A stretch of DNA of 64,000 bases from CADEDH01 sp965263455 (GTDB taxonomy: Bacteria > Actinomycetota > Acidimicrobiia > Acidimicrobiales > SZUA-35): the NCBI GenBank assembly GCA_965263455.1, contig CBDHHN010000004.1, forward strand, positions 1,612,001 through 1,676,000, written 5' to 3'. Positions 30,346-38,182 of the stretch are shown here, in pieces. The notes under the pieces were generated by a model. The model had not been told where the DNA came from. It was given only the letters and a program-made list of their open reading frames with translations, and did no database searches. The translations under genes and the position numbers were made by a program. The number at the start of each line of letters is the position of its first letter. Position 1 is the stretch's first letter.

Positions 30346-31248
30346 ATGGGTTCCACACCCGATGACGTCCGCCAGATCCCGGTTCCCTCCTCGCTCAACC
30401 TGGCCATGACGGTGCGGGGGGCCAAGAACCCGGTCATGGTCGGCCCGACCGAGAGCCTGTGGTCGACCCGGACCCCGGACGGCCCGGGCAGCCTGGTGCT
30501 GAACCGGGTGGGCGACGACGTGGTCGAGGCCCGGGCCTGGGGCCCGGGGACGACCTGGCTCCTCGATCAGGCGCCCCGTCTGTTGGGGGCCGAGGACGAC
30601 GTCGGCGGCTTCCGGCCCGAGGGTGAACTGGGACGGCGGTGGCGCCGGCACCCCTTCCTCCTGGCCCGGACCGACCAGCTGTGGGACGCCGTGATCGGCG
30701 CCATCCTGGGCCAGAAGGTCCAGATCCGCAACGCCGTGCGCTCCCGACGCCTCCTGGCCCGCCGCCACGGGGAGCCCGCGCCTGGTCCCCACCAGGCGTG
30801 GATCCTGCCCGCCCCCGAGGCCGTGGCCACCATGGGCTACGCCGCCTTCCACCCCCTGGGAGTGGAGCGGAAGCGGGCCGACATCATCATCCGCACCGCC
30901 CGCGAGATGCCCCGGCTCCAGAACCTGGTCGGCCCCGGCGGCGAGCCCGACCGGCTCCAGGCGCGACTCCAACACGTCCGCGGGATCGGCCCCTGGACCG
31001 CGGCCATGGTGTCGGCCGTGGTCCTGGGCGACCCCGACGCCGTGCCCGTCGGCGACTTCCACCTCCCCAACACCGTGGCCTGGAACCTGGCAGGCGAACC
31101 CCGGGGCACCGATGAGCGGATGCTGGAACTGCTCGAGCCCTACGCCGGCCACCGGTGGCGCGTCATCCGCCTGGTCAAGGGCAACGGGGCCCCCAAGTAC
31201 GGCCCCAAGCTGTCACTGACCGGCGACGGGCTCCATCTCGGCCGGTGA
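30346..31248 (+). CDS. AlkA-like (HhH-GPD) DNA-3-methyladenine glycosylase II family protein
   Basis: A 300-residue helix-hairpin-helix DNA glycosylase. The HhH motif and catalytic aspartate are in QHVRGIGPWTAAMVSAVVLG, followed by PDAVPVGDFHLPNTVAWNLA, where the D of VGD is the expected catalytic residue. Upstream lies the conserved LWDAVIGAILGQKVQIRNAV (typical L-x-x-A-I-x-x-Q-Q-V-S). The N-terminal 100 residues fit the AlkA-type beta domain only loosely. It would excise alkylated purines; it differs from the Ada-AlkA fusion elsewhere in this window. ATG 30346 is preceded by TTAGAT six bases upstream. It is divergent from the aminotransferase gene. Confidence 0.86.
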   Translation: MGSTPDDVRQIPVPSSLNLAMTVRGAKNPVMVGPTESLWSTRTPDGPGSLVLNRVGDDVVEARAWGPGTTWLLDQAPRLLGAEDDVGGFRPEGELGRRWRRHPFLLARTDQLWDAVIGAILGQKVQIRNAVRSRRLLARRHGEPAPGPHQAWILPAPEAVATMGYAAFHPLGVERKRADIIIRTAREMPRLQNLVGPGGEPDRLQARLQHVRGIGPWTAAMVSAVVLGDPDAVPVGDFHLPNTVAWNLAGEPRGTDERMLELLEPYAGHRWRVIRLVKGNGAPKYGPKLSLTGDGLHLGR

Positions 31249-31295
31249 TGGCGGCCTCGACCGCCATCGGTTCGACCGAGGGCCCGGGGTCTCAC

Positions 31296-31301
31296 TACGC
31301 T
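31296..31301 (+). promoter_or_regulatory. TACGCT -10-like element for the DUF2889 gene
   Basis: TACGCT is separated by eight bases from GTG 31310, following the leaderless pattern. Confidence 0.45.
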
Positions 31302-31309
31302 GTCGGCCC

Positions 31310-31978
31310 GTGTCCGCCAATCCGTCACGGCTCCCGCCCGAACCCGAGGGCGAACCGGTCCACCACCGGCGCTACGACGTCCAGGCCTACAAGCAGGGGC
31401 CGGACCGGCTGCTGATCCGGGGCATGGTCCACGACCAGAAACCGCCCGGTACCTACATCCCCGACGATCCCGAGCCGCTGTCGGTGCACCAGATGGTGGT
31501 CGACCTGACGATCGTCTACCCGGCGATGGAGATCGTGGCGGCCGAGGTGGTCATGGAGGTGACCCCCCACGCCGGGTGCACCTCGATCGAACCGGTCTAC
31601 GAGAAGCTGATCGGGGTGCCGATCGCCCGCGGCTTCTCCCGGGTGGTCCGGGACCTGTTCGGCGGGCCCCGGGGCTGCACCCACGTCGGGGCCCTGCTCC
31701 AGGCCATGGCCCCGGTCGCCATCCAGTCCCGCTTCGCCATGATGGACCTCGGAACCCCGGTCGCCCTGGGCGACGATGAGGCCGACGCCGAGCGGACGAA
31801 GGACCTGCGGCGCCAGGCCCTCGCCGTCAACCTCAACACCTGCCACATCTGGGCCGAGGGGGGCGAGCAGATGACGCGGATCGAGAACGACGAGCCCCCG
31901 CAGCCTCCGCTCTGGGCCGTCGAGCGTCTGGCCGAGCTGGGACGACCGGTCGAGGACTGGATGTCGGGCCGAGGCTGA
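31310..31978 (+). CDS. DUF2889 family protein
   Basis: A 222-residue protein of the DUF2889 family, function unknown. Recognisable parts are HHRRYDVQAYKQGPDRLLIR near residue 18, MVVDLTIVYPAMEIVAAEVV near 63, and the Cys/His-containing PRGCTHVGALLQAMAPVAIQ near 120, with conserved glycine, cysteine and histidine that could bind a metal or cofactor. The C-terminal CHIWAEGGEQMTRI also carries a conserved Cys-His pair. In some bacteria the family lies near genes for aromatic-acid or thiamine-related metabolism; here there is no such context. It starts at GTG 31310 and is convergent with the next gene. Confidence 0.82.
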   Translation: MSANPSRLPPEPEGEPVHHRRYDVQAYKQGPDRLLIRGMVHDQKPPGTYIPDDPEPLSVHQMVVDLTIVYPAMEIVAAEVVMEVTPHAGCTSIEPVYEKLIGVPIARGFSRVVRDLFGGPRGCTHVGALLQAMAPVAIQSRFAMMDLGTPVALGDDEADAERTKDLRRQALAVNLNTCHIWAEGGEQMTRIENDEPPQPPLWAVERLAELGRPVEDWMSGRG

Positions 31979-32002
31979 GCCTCGGTTCACGCCCCCGACC
32001 TC

Positions 32003-32019
32003 CCGCCCCCGGGCGGTTT
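32003..32019 (+). terminator. Small hairpin with T3 between convergent genes
   Basis: CCGCC (32003-32007), a CCCG loop and GGCGG (32012-32016) followed by TTT form a short hairpin about 25 bases after the DUF2889 stop and before the convergent D-threonine-aldolase-like gene. The stem is short, so confidence is low. Confidence 0.35.
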
Positions 32020-32057
32020 CCGCGGCCGACCGGCTCCCGCCGACAGCCCGCCGGCCG

Positions 32058-33104
32058 CTACCAGTGCCGCAGGTCGACGTCCCAGCAGTCGACGACGTCG
32101 TCGCCGTCGACCACCCACATCCGGGGATGCTTGGCCACCGTGGGGTCGACGTGGGCCGGATGCAGCCACACCCGGTCCCCGACCGCCGGCATCGCCCCGT
32201 CCTCGACCGGGCCCAGGGTCGTGTGCTCGTCGGAACAGAAGCGCACCTCGGCCGTGGGGCACGACGGGTTGCCATGGTCCATGCCCAACGACTTGAGACC
32301 GGCGTCGGCCACGAACCAGCCCTTGGGGCTGACCGAGATGACGGTGGCGAGCACGGACAGGGCCAGCTCGAAGGGCACCTCGAGGGTGGTGTACTGGGTG
32401 TCCATGAGCAGGTAGCTGCCGGCCTGGATCTCGGTGGCCCACGTGTTCACGGCGAAGGTCCCGGTGCCGCCGGCCGACACGATGTCGCCCCCGACGGCCT
32501 CGTGGGCGGTGAGGAGCTTGGTCATCGACCGCTCGACCCGGCTCCGGCGTTCGTCGGGGTCGGCCACCATCATCAGGTGCCCCTCGTAGCCCATGACCCC
32601 GCGGACAACGAGACCCCGCGCCCGGGCCCGCTCGGCCAGCGCCCCGGCCTCGTCGACCAGGCAGCCGCATCGCGGCAGGCCGACCTCGACGTCGATCAAC
32701 ACCTCGGCCACCCCGCCGTCGGCGGCGGCGTCGACGGTCTCGGGCGAGTCGACGGCCACCGTGATCCGGGCTCCGGCCTCGGCCAGCACCCCGAGCCGGC
32801 GACAGTCCAGCACCTCGTTGGCCAAAAGGAGGTCGTGGCCCAGGCCGGCGGCCGCCATCCCCTCCAGTTCGGTGATGGTGGCGGCACAGAAGGCCCGATG
32901 ACCGGCGCTGTCCAGGCGGCGGCCGATGGCGGTCGACTTGAACGCCTTGACGTGGGGTCGCAGGTTCGCCCCGGGGCGGGCCGCCGACATGGTGGCCAGG
33001 TTGCGTTCGAACGCCGGCCGGTCTACGACCAGCGCCGGGGTCGGCAACTCGTCGACCGTCGACGGCTCGGCGGCGGGCCCGGTGGTTGCGGGGTCGGGGG
33101 CCAC
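32058..33104 (-). CDS. D-threonine aldolase-like PLP enzyme (alanine racemase N-terminal fold)
   Basis: A 348-residue fold-III PLP enzyme. The PLP lysine is in ANLRPHVKAFKSTAIGRR near residue 53 (the R-P-H-x-K-x-x-K signature of D-threonine aldolase/D-serine dehydratase-like proteins). Further family segments are LIDVEVGLPRCGCLVDEAGA near residue 135 and SAGGTGTFAVNTWATEIQAG near 205, which holds the phosphate. The C-terminal beta domain includes a histidine/aspartate pair in LHPAHVDPT, where these enzymes bind a divalent metal. It would cleave or dehydrate a beta-hydroxy-D-amino acid. GTG 33104 lies 2 bases after the YceI gene's stop, so the two are an operon. Confidence 0.86.
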   Translation of the reverse strand: MAPDPATTGPAAEPSTVDELPTPALVVDRPAFERNLATMSAARPGANLRPHVKAFKSTAIGRRLDSAGHRAFCAATITELEGMAAAGLGHDLLLANEVLDCRRLGVLAEAGARITVAVDSPETVDAAADGGVAEVLIDVEVGLPRCGCLVDEAGALAERARARGLVVRGVMGYEGHLMMVADPDERRSRVERSMTKLLTAHEAVGGDIVSAGGTGTFAVNTWATEIQAGSYLLMDTQYTTLEVPFELALSVLATVISVSPKGWFVADAGLKSLGMDHGNPSCPTAEVRFCSDEHTTLGPVEDGAMPAVGDRVWLHPAHVDPTVAKHPRMWVVDGDDVVDCWDVDLRHW

Positions 33105-33106
33105 GA

Positions 33107-33799
33107 TCAGGCCCGATCGAACAGGAGCCGAACCTCGACCTTGCCCTCGTCGCGGACCGAGACCAGCGGGTTGGACGGGTTGTCGATCCCGAAGTCGGTG
33201 AACAGCACGTCGACGGCGGCCACCACTTCGATGCGACCGTCGATGAGCTGGGCGTCGACCGGGAACTCGACCGGGTTGGTCACCCCCCGCAGGGTCAGCT
33301 CGCCCGACGCCGTGGCCTGGGACACGCCGGCCGAACTGACGGGCAGGGGGGAGGTGAGCACCAGGGTGGCGGTGGGGAACTCGCTGGCGTTCATGATGGG
33401 CCCGACGAACTGACCGTCGCGCCGACCGTCGTCGCTGGTGATGGAGGCCACGTCGACCTCGAACGAGCCGCCGGTCACGCTGTCGCCGGCGATCATGATC
33501 GAGCCGGTGACCTGGTCGGTGCGGCCGACGGCCTCGAAGTTCAGGACCTCGCCCAGGTCCTCGACCACCCGGTACCCGGCCTCCGACCCGGTACCGACCG
33601 TCCAGGTCCCGTCGAGGGTCACGGCCCCGCCGTCGGTCGCGGCCCCACCGGACCCCTCGGCCCCGGCCTCGGAGCCGTCCTCCTGCTCGGTCAGCTCGAA
33701 GGCCTCGGGGGCGTCGTCGCGCAAGAACACGAACCAGCCGCCGACACCGATGGCCACCACCGCAGCCGCCACCCCGACGATCGTCAACACACGTGACAT
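33107..33799 (-). CDS. Membrane-anchored YceI family protein
   Basis: A 230-residue YceI-domain protein with a single N-terminal TM helix (VLTIVGVAAAVVAIGVGGWF, residues about 4-24) and an acidic/Gly linker. The lipocalin-like domain starts near residue 62 with GTWTVGTGSEAGYRVVEDLG and contains TGSIMIAGDSVTGGSFEVDV, NASEFPTATLVLTSP and ASGELTLRGVTNPVEFPVDA, all standard. YceI proteins bind isoprenoid-type lipids in their barrel; here it would face the outside. A GAGGAGG ribosome site lies 5 bases before ATG 33799. It is first in a two-gene operon with the D-threonine-aldolase-like gene and divergent from the amine oxidase. Confidence 0.92.
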   Translation of the reverse strand: MSRVLTIVGVAAAVVAIGVGGWFVFLRDDAPEAFELTEQEDGSEAGAEGSGGAATDGGAVTLDGTWTVGTGSEAGYRVVEDLGEVLNFEAVGRTDQVTGSIMIAGDSVTGGSFEVDVASITSDDGRRDGQFVGPIMNASEFPTATLVLTSPLPVSSAGVSQATASGELTLRGVTNPVEFPVDAQLIDGRIEVVAAVDVLFTDFGIDNPSNPLVSVRDEGKVEVRLLFDRA

Positions 33800-33891
33800 G
33801 TCATCCTCCTCACGGACCAGGGGGCAGTATTCCACAACCGAACCAGACCCGACCGTCGAGCTTCGACCCCGGGGCCCGACAACGGTCCTGG

Positions 33892-33897
33892 TAGGGT
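33892..33897 (+). promoter_or_regulatory. TAGGGT -10-like element for the amine oxidase gene
   Basis: TAGGGT is followed by eight bases and GTG 33906, with no ribosome site: a leaderless arrangement. Confidence 0.47.
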
Positions 33898-33905
33898 CGC
33901 CCCCC

Positions 33906-35135
33906 GTGAAGGTCATCATCGTAGGGGCCGGCATGGCCGGGCTCGCCGCCGCCGTGGAACTGCACGAGGCCGGCTGCGAGGTCGAGGTGTTCGACGCCGC
34001 GGATCGGCCCGGGGGTCGGGTCGCCACCGACGAGATCGACGGTCACCTGCTGGACCGGGGCTTCCAGGTCGTCCTGGCCGCCTACCCCGACCTGTGGCAG
34101 ATCGTCGACAGCGGCATCCTCGACCTCCGGTTCTTCATTCCGGGGGCCCGCATCCGGATCGACGGCGGGTTCCACAAGGTGGCCGATCCGTTCCAGGACC
34201 CGGTGTCGACCCTGGAGACGGCCCGGGCCCCCATCGGCTCGTTCCGGGACAAGCTCCGGGTCGTCGGCCTCCGCCGCCGCGTCCGCCGGGGCCCGGTTGA
34301 CGACCTCTGGCGTCGGCCCGAGGCCACCGCCCGCGACCGGTTGCGGGAGATCGGGTTCAGCGACGAGATGGTCGAGCGCTTCCTGGCCCCGCTGTTCGCC
34401 GGGATCACCCTGGCCCCCGATCTCGACGGGTCGAGCCGGGTGCTGGAGTTCGTGTACCGCATGATGTCCGAGGCCGGGGTCGGCGTCCCGGCCCAGGGGA
34501 TGGCGGCCATTCCGGCCGCCCTGGCCCGGCGTCTGCCCGACGGCGCCCTCCGTCTCTCGGCCCCGGTGGCCTCGGTCGACGGCACGACGGTCTCCCCGGT
34601 CGACGGCGACGCCGTCAGCGCCGACGCCGTCGTGGTCGCCACCGACGCCACCGCCGCCGCCGAGTTGGCCGGGACCGACGATCCGGGTTGGCGGTCGGTG
34701 ACCACGGCGTGGTTCTCGGCCCCGACCTCACCGCTGCCCGAGCCCATCCTGGCCCTCAACGGCGAGGGACGGGGCCCCATCAACTCGGTGGCCGTCATGA
34801 GTGACGTGGCCCCGGCCTACGCTCCCGACGGGCGGGCCACCGTGGCCGTGTCCGCTCCCGTCATCGTCGAGGGCCTGGTCGACGGATTCCGAGATCAGCT
34901 GAGCGACTGGTTCCCCGATACAGCCGACTGGGACCTCCTGCGGGTGGACGAGATCGCCCGGGCCCTCCCCCGCCTCCCGATGGGCCACGACCCCTTCGGC
35001 CCCCTCAACACCGAGGACGGGGTGTGGGTCTGCGGTGATCACCGCACCGATCCGTCGATCAACGGTGCCGTGGCCTCGGGCCGGGCCGTGGCCCAGGCCG
35101 TGGCGGCCCGGATGGGCGCCGGACACGCCGGCTGA
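33906..35135 (+). CDS. FAD-dependent amine oxidase / phytoene-desaturase-like oxidoreductase
   Basis: A 409-residue flavoprotein of the amine oxidase/protoporphyrinogen oxidase/phytoene desaturase superfamily. The Rossmann motif VIIVGAGMAGLAAAVELHEA starts at residue 3, followed by EVFDAADRPGGRVATDEIDG with the second FAD contact (G-G-R). The C-terminal FAD-binding segment reads GVWVCGDHRTDPSINGAVAS, with G-D and the closing G-A-x-x-S-G. The middle, substrate-binding part (FLAPLFAGITLAPDLDGSSR) resembles bacterial NAD(P)/FAD-dependent desaturases more than polyamine oxidases. The substrate is unknown. GTG 33906 is leaderless-like, and the stop is 3 bases before mutM, so the two are cotranscribed. 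Confidence 0.88.
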   Translation: MKVIIVGAGMAGLAAAVELHEAGCEVEVFDAADRPGGRVATDEIDGHLLDRGFQVVLAAYPDLWQIVDSGILDLRFFIPGARIRIDGGFHKVADPFQDPVSTLETARAPIGSFRDKLRVVGLRRRVRRGPVDDLWRRPEATARDRLREIGFSDEMVERFLAPLFAGITLAPDLDGSSRVLEFVYRMMSEAGVGVPAQGMAAIPAALARRLPDGALRLSAPVASVDGTTVSPVDGDAVSADAVVVATDATAAAELAGTDDPGWRSVTTAWFSAPTSPLPEPILALNGEGRGPINSVAVMSDVAPAYAPDGRATVAVSAPVIVEGLVDGFRDQLSDWFPDTADWDLLRVDEIARALPRLPMGHDPFGPLNTEDGVWVCGDHRTDPSINGAVASGRAVAQAVAARMGAGHAG

Positions 35136-35138
35136 GCT

Positions 35139-35945
35139 GTGCCCGAGCTGCCGGAGGTCGAGACGATCCGGCGCCAGATAGGGCCCCTCATCGCCGAGCG
35201 CACGGTGGCCGAGGCGTGGGCCTTCGACTCCGCCAAGTTCACACCCGCCCGCGACGTCGGCGGAGCCCGGCTCGGGCCGCCGGGCCGGCGGGGCAAGTAT
35301 CTGCTGTTCCCGACCGACGACGGGAGGGAGCTGGTCGTCCATCTGGGGATGACCGGCTCGCTGTACCTGGCCGACGGGCCCGAGGCGCCGACCGGTCCGC
35401 ATGTCCGAGCCTGGTGGCGGCTCGATCGCCGGTCGACACTGGTGTTCAACGACATCCGGCGGTTCGGCCGTCTTCGGGTGGTCGAGGCGGGCCGCTACGA
35501 CGACATCCCGACCCTGGCCGCCATGGGACCGGAGCCGTTTGACCCCGAACTCGACGGCGCGCGGTTCTGGGCTCTGCTGCGGAGGAGCCGACGGGCGGTC
35601 AAGACCAACCTGCTGTCGCAGCGGCCGATCGCCGGGATCGGCAACATCTACGCCGACGAGGCCCTGTGGTTGGCCGGCATCGACCCCCGTGCCCGCCGCC
35701 TGGGCCGGGCCCGTTCGGAGCGGTTGCTCCAAAGTCTCCAGATCGTGCTAGAACAAGCTATCGACAATGGCGGAACGACCTTGCGTGACTACCGCGACGT
35801 AAGCGGCGGCACCGGACGCAACCAACGCCATCTCCAGGTCTACGGCCGACAAGGATCACCCTGTCCCCGGTGCGAAACAGAGCTCATGGCGACCGTCATC
35901 GACGCCCGGACCACCACCTGGTGCGGCCGGTGCCAGAGGCCCTAG
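35139..35945 (+). CDS. mutM: Formamidopyrimidine-DNA glycosylase (Fpg/MutM)
   Basis: A 268-residue Fpg/Nei family glycosylase-lyase that removes oxidised purines such as 8-oxoguanine. After GTG-encoded Met it begins PELPEVETIRRQIGPL, giving the catalytic N-terminal Pro and Glu pair. The beta-lyase lysine is in PPGRRGKYLLFPTDDG near residue 54, the H2TH motif contains IAGIGNIYADEALW near residue 165, and the C-terminal zinc finger reads CPRCETELMATVIDARTTTW then C-G-R-C. It starts 3 bases after the amine oxidase stop. The last 200 bases are visibly less GC-rich than their surroundings, leading into an AT-rich gap. Confidence 0.95.
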   Translation: MPELPEVETIRRQIGPLIAERTVAEAWAFDSAKFTPARDVGGARLGPPGRRGKYLLFPTDDGRELVVHLGMTGSLYLADGPEAPTGPHVRAWWRLDRRSTLVFNDIRRFGRLRVVEAGRYDDIPTLAAMGPEPFDPELDGARFWALLRRSRRAVKTNLLSQRPIAGIGNIYADEALWLAGIDPRARRLGRARSERLLQSLQIVLEQAIDNGGTTLRDYRDVSGGTGRNQRHLQVYGRQGSPCPRCETELMATVIDARTTTWCGRCQRP

Positions 35946-36042
35946 ACGCCTGAACAGGGCTGATGCGAGCAGCCGAATGGAAATACTGGATACTTTTGTC
36001 ATTGACCAGAACTAATACGGTTGTGTCCAATAGGATCCAGAA
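35946..36042. promoter_or_regulatory. AT-rich promoter region of the MarR gene
   Basis: This gap is conspicuously AT-richer than the rest of the window. It contains TTGACC at 36002-36007 and TAATAC at 36013-36018 (a good -10 match), plus AATACTGGATACTTTTGTC just upstream. I cannot pair a -35 with a -10 at the standard spacing, and no clear palindrome for MarR binding was found, though autoregulation would be usual for the family. Confidence 0.45.
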
Positions 36043-36495
36043 ATGAGTGAAAAGCTCTCTGATGCCGAACAGCAGACATGGCAGGCGTTTCTCTCAGCCA
36101 GTGTTCGTCTCCTCGAGCACCTCGACCACGAGCTCCAGCAGCGTTCCCGCCTGTCCCTGACCGACTACGAGATACTGTCCCAACTGGCCGACGCCCCCGG
36201 GCACCGGCTCCGCATGAGCGAACTCGCCGAGCGGGTCCTCGTCTCCCGCAGTCGTCTGACCTACCGGGTCGATCGACTGGCCGGCCTGGACTACGTCCGC
36301 CGGGAGGAGTGCGAGGACGACCGACGAGGGCTCTTCGCCATCCTCACCACAACCGGCCACGACGCCCTCGAGGCTTCGACCCCGGGCCACGTGAACGACA
36401 TCCGGGGCTGGTTCCTGGATCTCATCGAGCCCGATGACCTGGAGATGATGGCCTCGGTCTTCGCCCGCATGGACGAGAAGCTCGCCAGCAACTAA
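36043..36495 (+). CDS. MarR family transcriptional regulator
   Basis: A 150-residue winged-helix regulator of the MarR family. The DNA-binding core is visible: SLTDYEILSQLADAPGHRLR near residue 38, then MSELAERVLVSRSRLTYRVD (recognition helix) and the wing YVRREECEDDRRGLFAILTT with the D-x-R motif. Helices at both ends form the dimer interface. It has a slightly lower-GC promoter region upstream. It lies 10 bases upstream of the DUF2520 gene and so may head the panCB-containing transcription unit. The ligand is unknown. ATG 36043 is the only reasonable start. Confidence 0.92.
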   Translation: MSEKLSDAEQQTWQAFLSASVRLLEHLDHELQQRSRLSLTDYEILSQLADAPGHRLRMSELAERVLVSRSRLTYRVDRLAGLDYVRREECEDDRRGLFAILTTTGHDALEASTPGHVNDIRGWFLDLIEPDDLEMMASVFARMDEKLASN

Positions 36496-36505
36496 CCAGT
36501 CGGGA

Positions 36506-37237
36506 GTGTCCCACTCCTTCTCGGTCATCGGTCCGGGGCGGGCCGGTCGGTCTCTGGTGTCCGCCCTCGAAGACTCCTCCTGGATCTGCCGCCGCCTCTA
36601 CGGACGCGAGCACCCCATCGTCGATGCCGCCGCCGACGTCGACGCCGTGTTCCTGGCCGTGCCCGACGACGCCATCGCCGCCGTCGCCCATGCCGTACGG
36701 CCCGGACTGGCGGTCGTCCTCCACCTCTCGGGGGCCAAAGGCCTCGACGTGCTGGCCCCCCACGCCCGGACCGGGTCGGTCCACCCTCTCGCCTCCCTGC
36801 CCGACCCCGCCACTGGAGCCGAGGTCCTCCGGTCAGGGATCGTGTTCGCCGTGGCCGGCGACCCCCTGGCCCGGGCCACGGTCGACGCCCTCGGAGGCCG
36901 ACCGGTCACGGTGGCCGACGAGCGCCGCTCCCTCTACCACGCCACCGCCAGCGTGGCCGCCAACCACCTGGTGGCCCTGTGCGGTCAGGTCGAGCGGCTG
37001 GCGGCCGAGTCCGGGGTTCCCGTCGACGCCTACTGGGCCCTGATGGCCGCCACCCTGGGCAACGTTCGCCAAAGCTCGCCGGTATCGTCGTTGACCGGTC
37101 CGGCCTCCCGGGGAGACCTGCGGACCCTGGCCGACCATCTCGACGCACTCCCCGAGGGCGAACATGACCTGTATCGACTCCTGGCGGCGGAGGCCGCCCG
37201 ACTTGCCGGTCGACCGCTGCCCCCCGACTGGGGCTGA
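36506..37237 (+). CDS. Rossmann-like/DUF2520 protein, possible ketopantoate reductase
   Basis: A 243-residue NAD(P)-binding protein. The Rossmann loop is SFSVIGPGRAGRSLVSALED at the N-terminus, followed by ADVDAVFLAVPDDAIAAVAH near residue 43 and HLSGAKGLDVLAPHARTGSV near 72, with H-P-L. The DUF2520 helical domain starts near residue 120 and includes YHATASVAANHLVALCGQVE. It resembles 6-phosphogluconate/ketopantoate-type reductases. It sits immediately before panC and panB, as in many actinobacteria, while no panE is visible. Ketopantoate reductase activity is therefore an attractive inference but unproven. GTG 36506 is 10 bases after marR. Confidence 0.84.
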   Translation: MSHSFSVIGPGRAGRSLVSALEDSSWICRRLYGREHPIVDAAADVDAVFLAVPDDAIAAVAHAVRPGLAVVLHLSGAKGLDVLAPHARTGSVHPLASLPDPATGAEVLRSGIVFAVAGDPLARATVDALGGRPVTVADERRSLYHATASVAANHLVALCGQVERLAAESGVPVDAYWALMAATLGNVRQSSPVSSLTGPASRGDLRTLADHLDALPEGEHDLYRLLAAEAARLAGRPLPPDWG

Positions 37238-37243
37238 CCGGTC

Positions 37244-38161
37244 ATGAGCGGTGGGCCGACGGATCCGACCCCGGTGCCGGTGACCGTCTCGACCGTGACC
37301 GACCTCCGCCGTCTGCTCGACGACCATCGTTCGGCCGGGCGGACCATCGGGTTCGTGCCCACCATGGGCTACCTCCACGACGGCCACGCCTCGCTCATGC
37401 GGGCTGCCGCCGCCGCCAACGACGTGGCCGTGGTCAGCATCTTCGTCAACCCGCTGCAGTTCGCGCCGGGCGAGGACCTGGCCGCCTACCCCCGGGACCT
37501 TGCGGCCGACACTGCGCTGGCGGCGGCCAGCGGGATCGACGTGGTCTTCGCCCCGTCGGTCGACGAGATGTACCCCGGCGGCCCGGTGTTGACCTCGGTC
37601 CAGGTGGCCGAGCTGTCGTCGCGTTGGGAGGGCGCCAGCCGCCCCACCCACTTCAGCGGGGTGGCCACCGTGGTGACCAAGCTCTTCGCCATCGTGGGCC
37701 CGTGCTCGGCCTACTTCGGGGCCAAGGACTTCCAGCAGTTGGCCATCGTCCGTCGCATGGCGGCCGACCTGTCGCTGCCCGTCCGTGTCGTCGGGTGCCC
37801 CATCGTGCGCGACCACGACGGTTTGGCCCTGTCGAGCCGCAACATCTACCTGGCTCCCGACGAGCGGGCGGCCGCTGTCGTCCTGCGGCGGGCCCTGGAC
37901 GAGGGACGCCGACTGGTCGAGGAGGGCGAGCGGCGGAGCGAGGTCATCGACGCCGCCATGGCCACCGTGGTGGCGGCGGAGCCCCTGGCCGAGCTGGACT
38001 ACGCCGCCGCCGTCGACCCCGACACCCTGGACCAGCCGTCCCCCCTCGGTGAGCGGGTCCAGTTGCTGATCGCGGCCCGGGTCGGCTCGACCCGGCTGAT
38101 CGACAACGACGGGGTCATGGCCGCCGACCCGGGGCCGACGGGAAGCCGAGTGAACGGGTGA
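37244..38161 (+). CDS. panC: Pantothenate synthetase
   Basis: PanC (305 residues) condenses pantoate and beta-alanine with ATP in the cytoplasm. Signatures are IGFVPTMGYLHDGHASLMRA near residue 35 (H-x-G-H nucleotide-binding), VVSIFVNPLQFAPGEDLAAY near 65, SAYFGAKDFQQLAIVRRMAA near 152, and ALSSRNIYLAPDERA near 195 (K/S-M-S-x-R-N-like). The first 14 residues are a non-conserved extension; ATG 37244 is 6 bases after the DUF2520 stop. panB follows after 21 bases. The end of the gene lies in a three-copy TGAACGGG repeat. Secure. Confidence 0.96.
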   Translation: MSGGPTDPTPVPVTVSTVTDLRRLLDDHRSAGRTIGFVPTMGYLHDGHASLMRAAAAANDVAVVSIFVNPLQFAPGEDLAAYPRDLAADTALAAASGIDVVFAPSVDEMYPGGPVLTSVQVAELSSRWEGASRPTHFSGVATVVTKLFAIVGPCSAYFGAKDFQQLAIVRRMAADLSLPVRVVGCPIVRDHDGLALSSRNIYLAPDERAAAVVLRRALDEGRRLVEEGERRSEVIDAAMATVVAAEPLAELDYAAAVDPDTLDQPSPLGERVQLLIAARVGSTRLIDNDGVMAADPGPTGSRVNG

Positions 38162-38174
38162 ACGGGTGAACGGG
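38151..38174 (+). repeat. TGAACGGG tandem repeat (x3) spanning the panC stop
   Basis: Three perfect 8-base units TGAACGGG cover the last codons and stop of panC and part of the panC-panB gap. Because the unit is 8 bases and each contains TGA, copy number would change the panC C-terminus only slightly. Confidence 0.88.
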
Positions 38175-38182
38175 AAGGTGCG

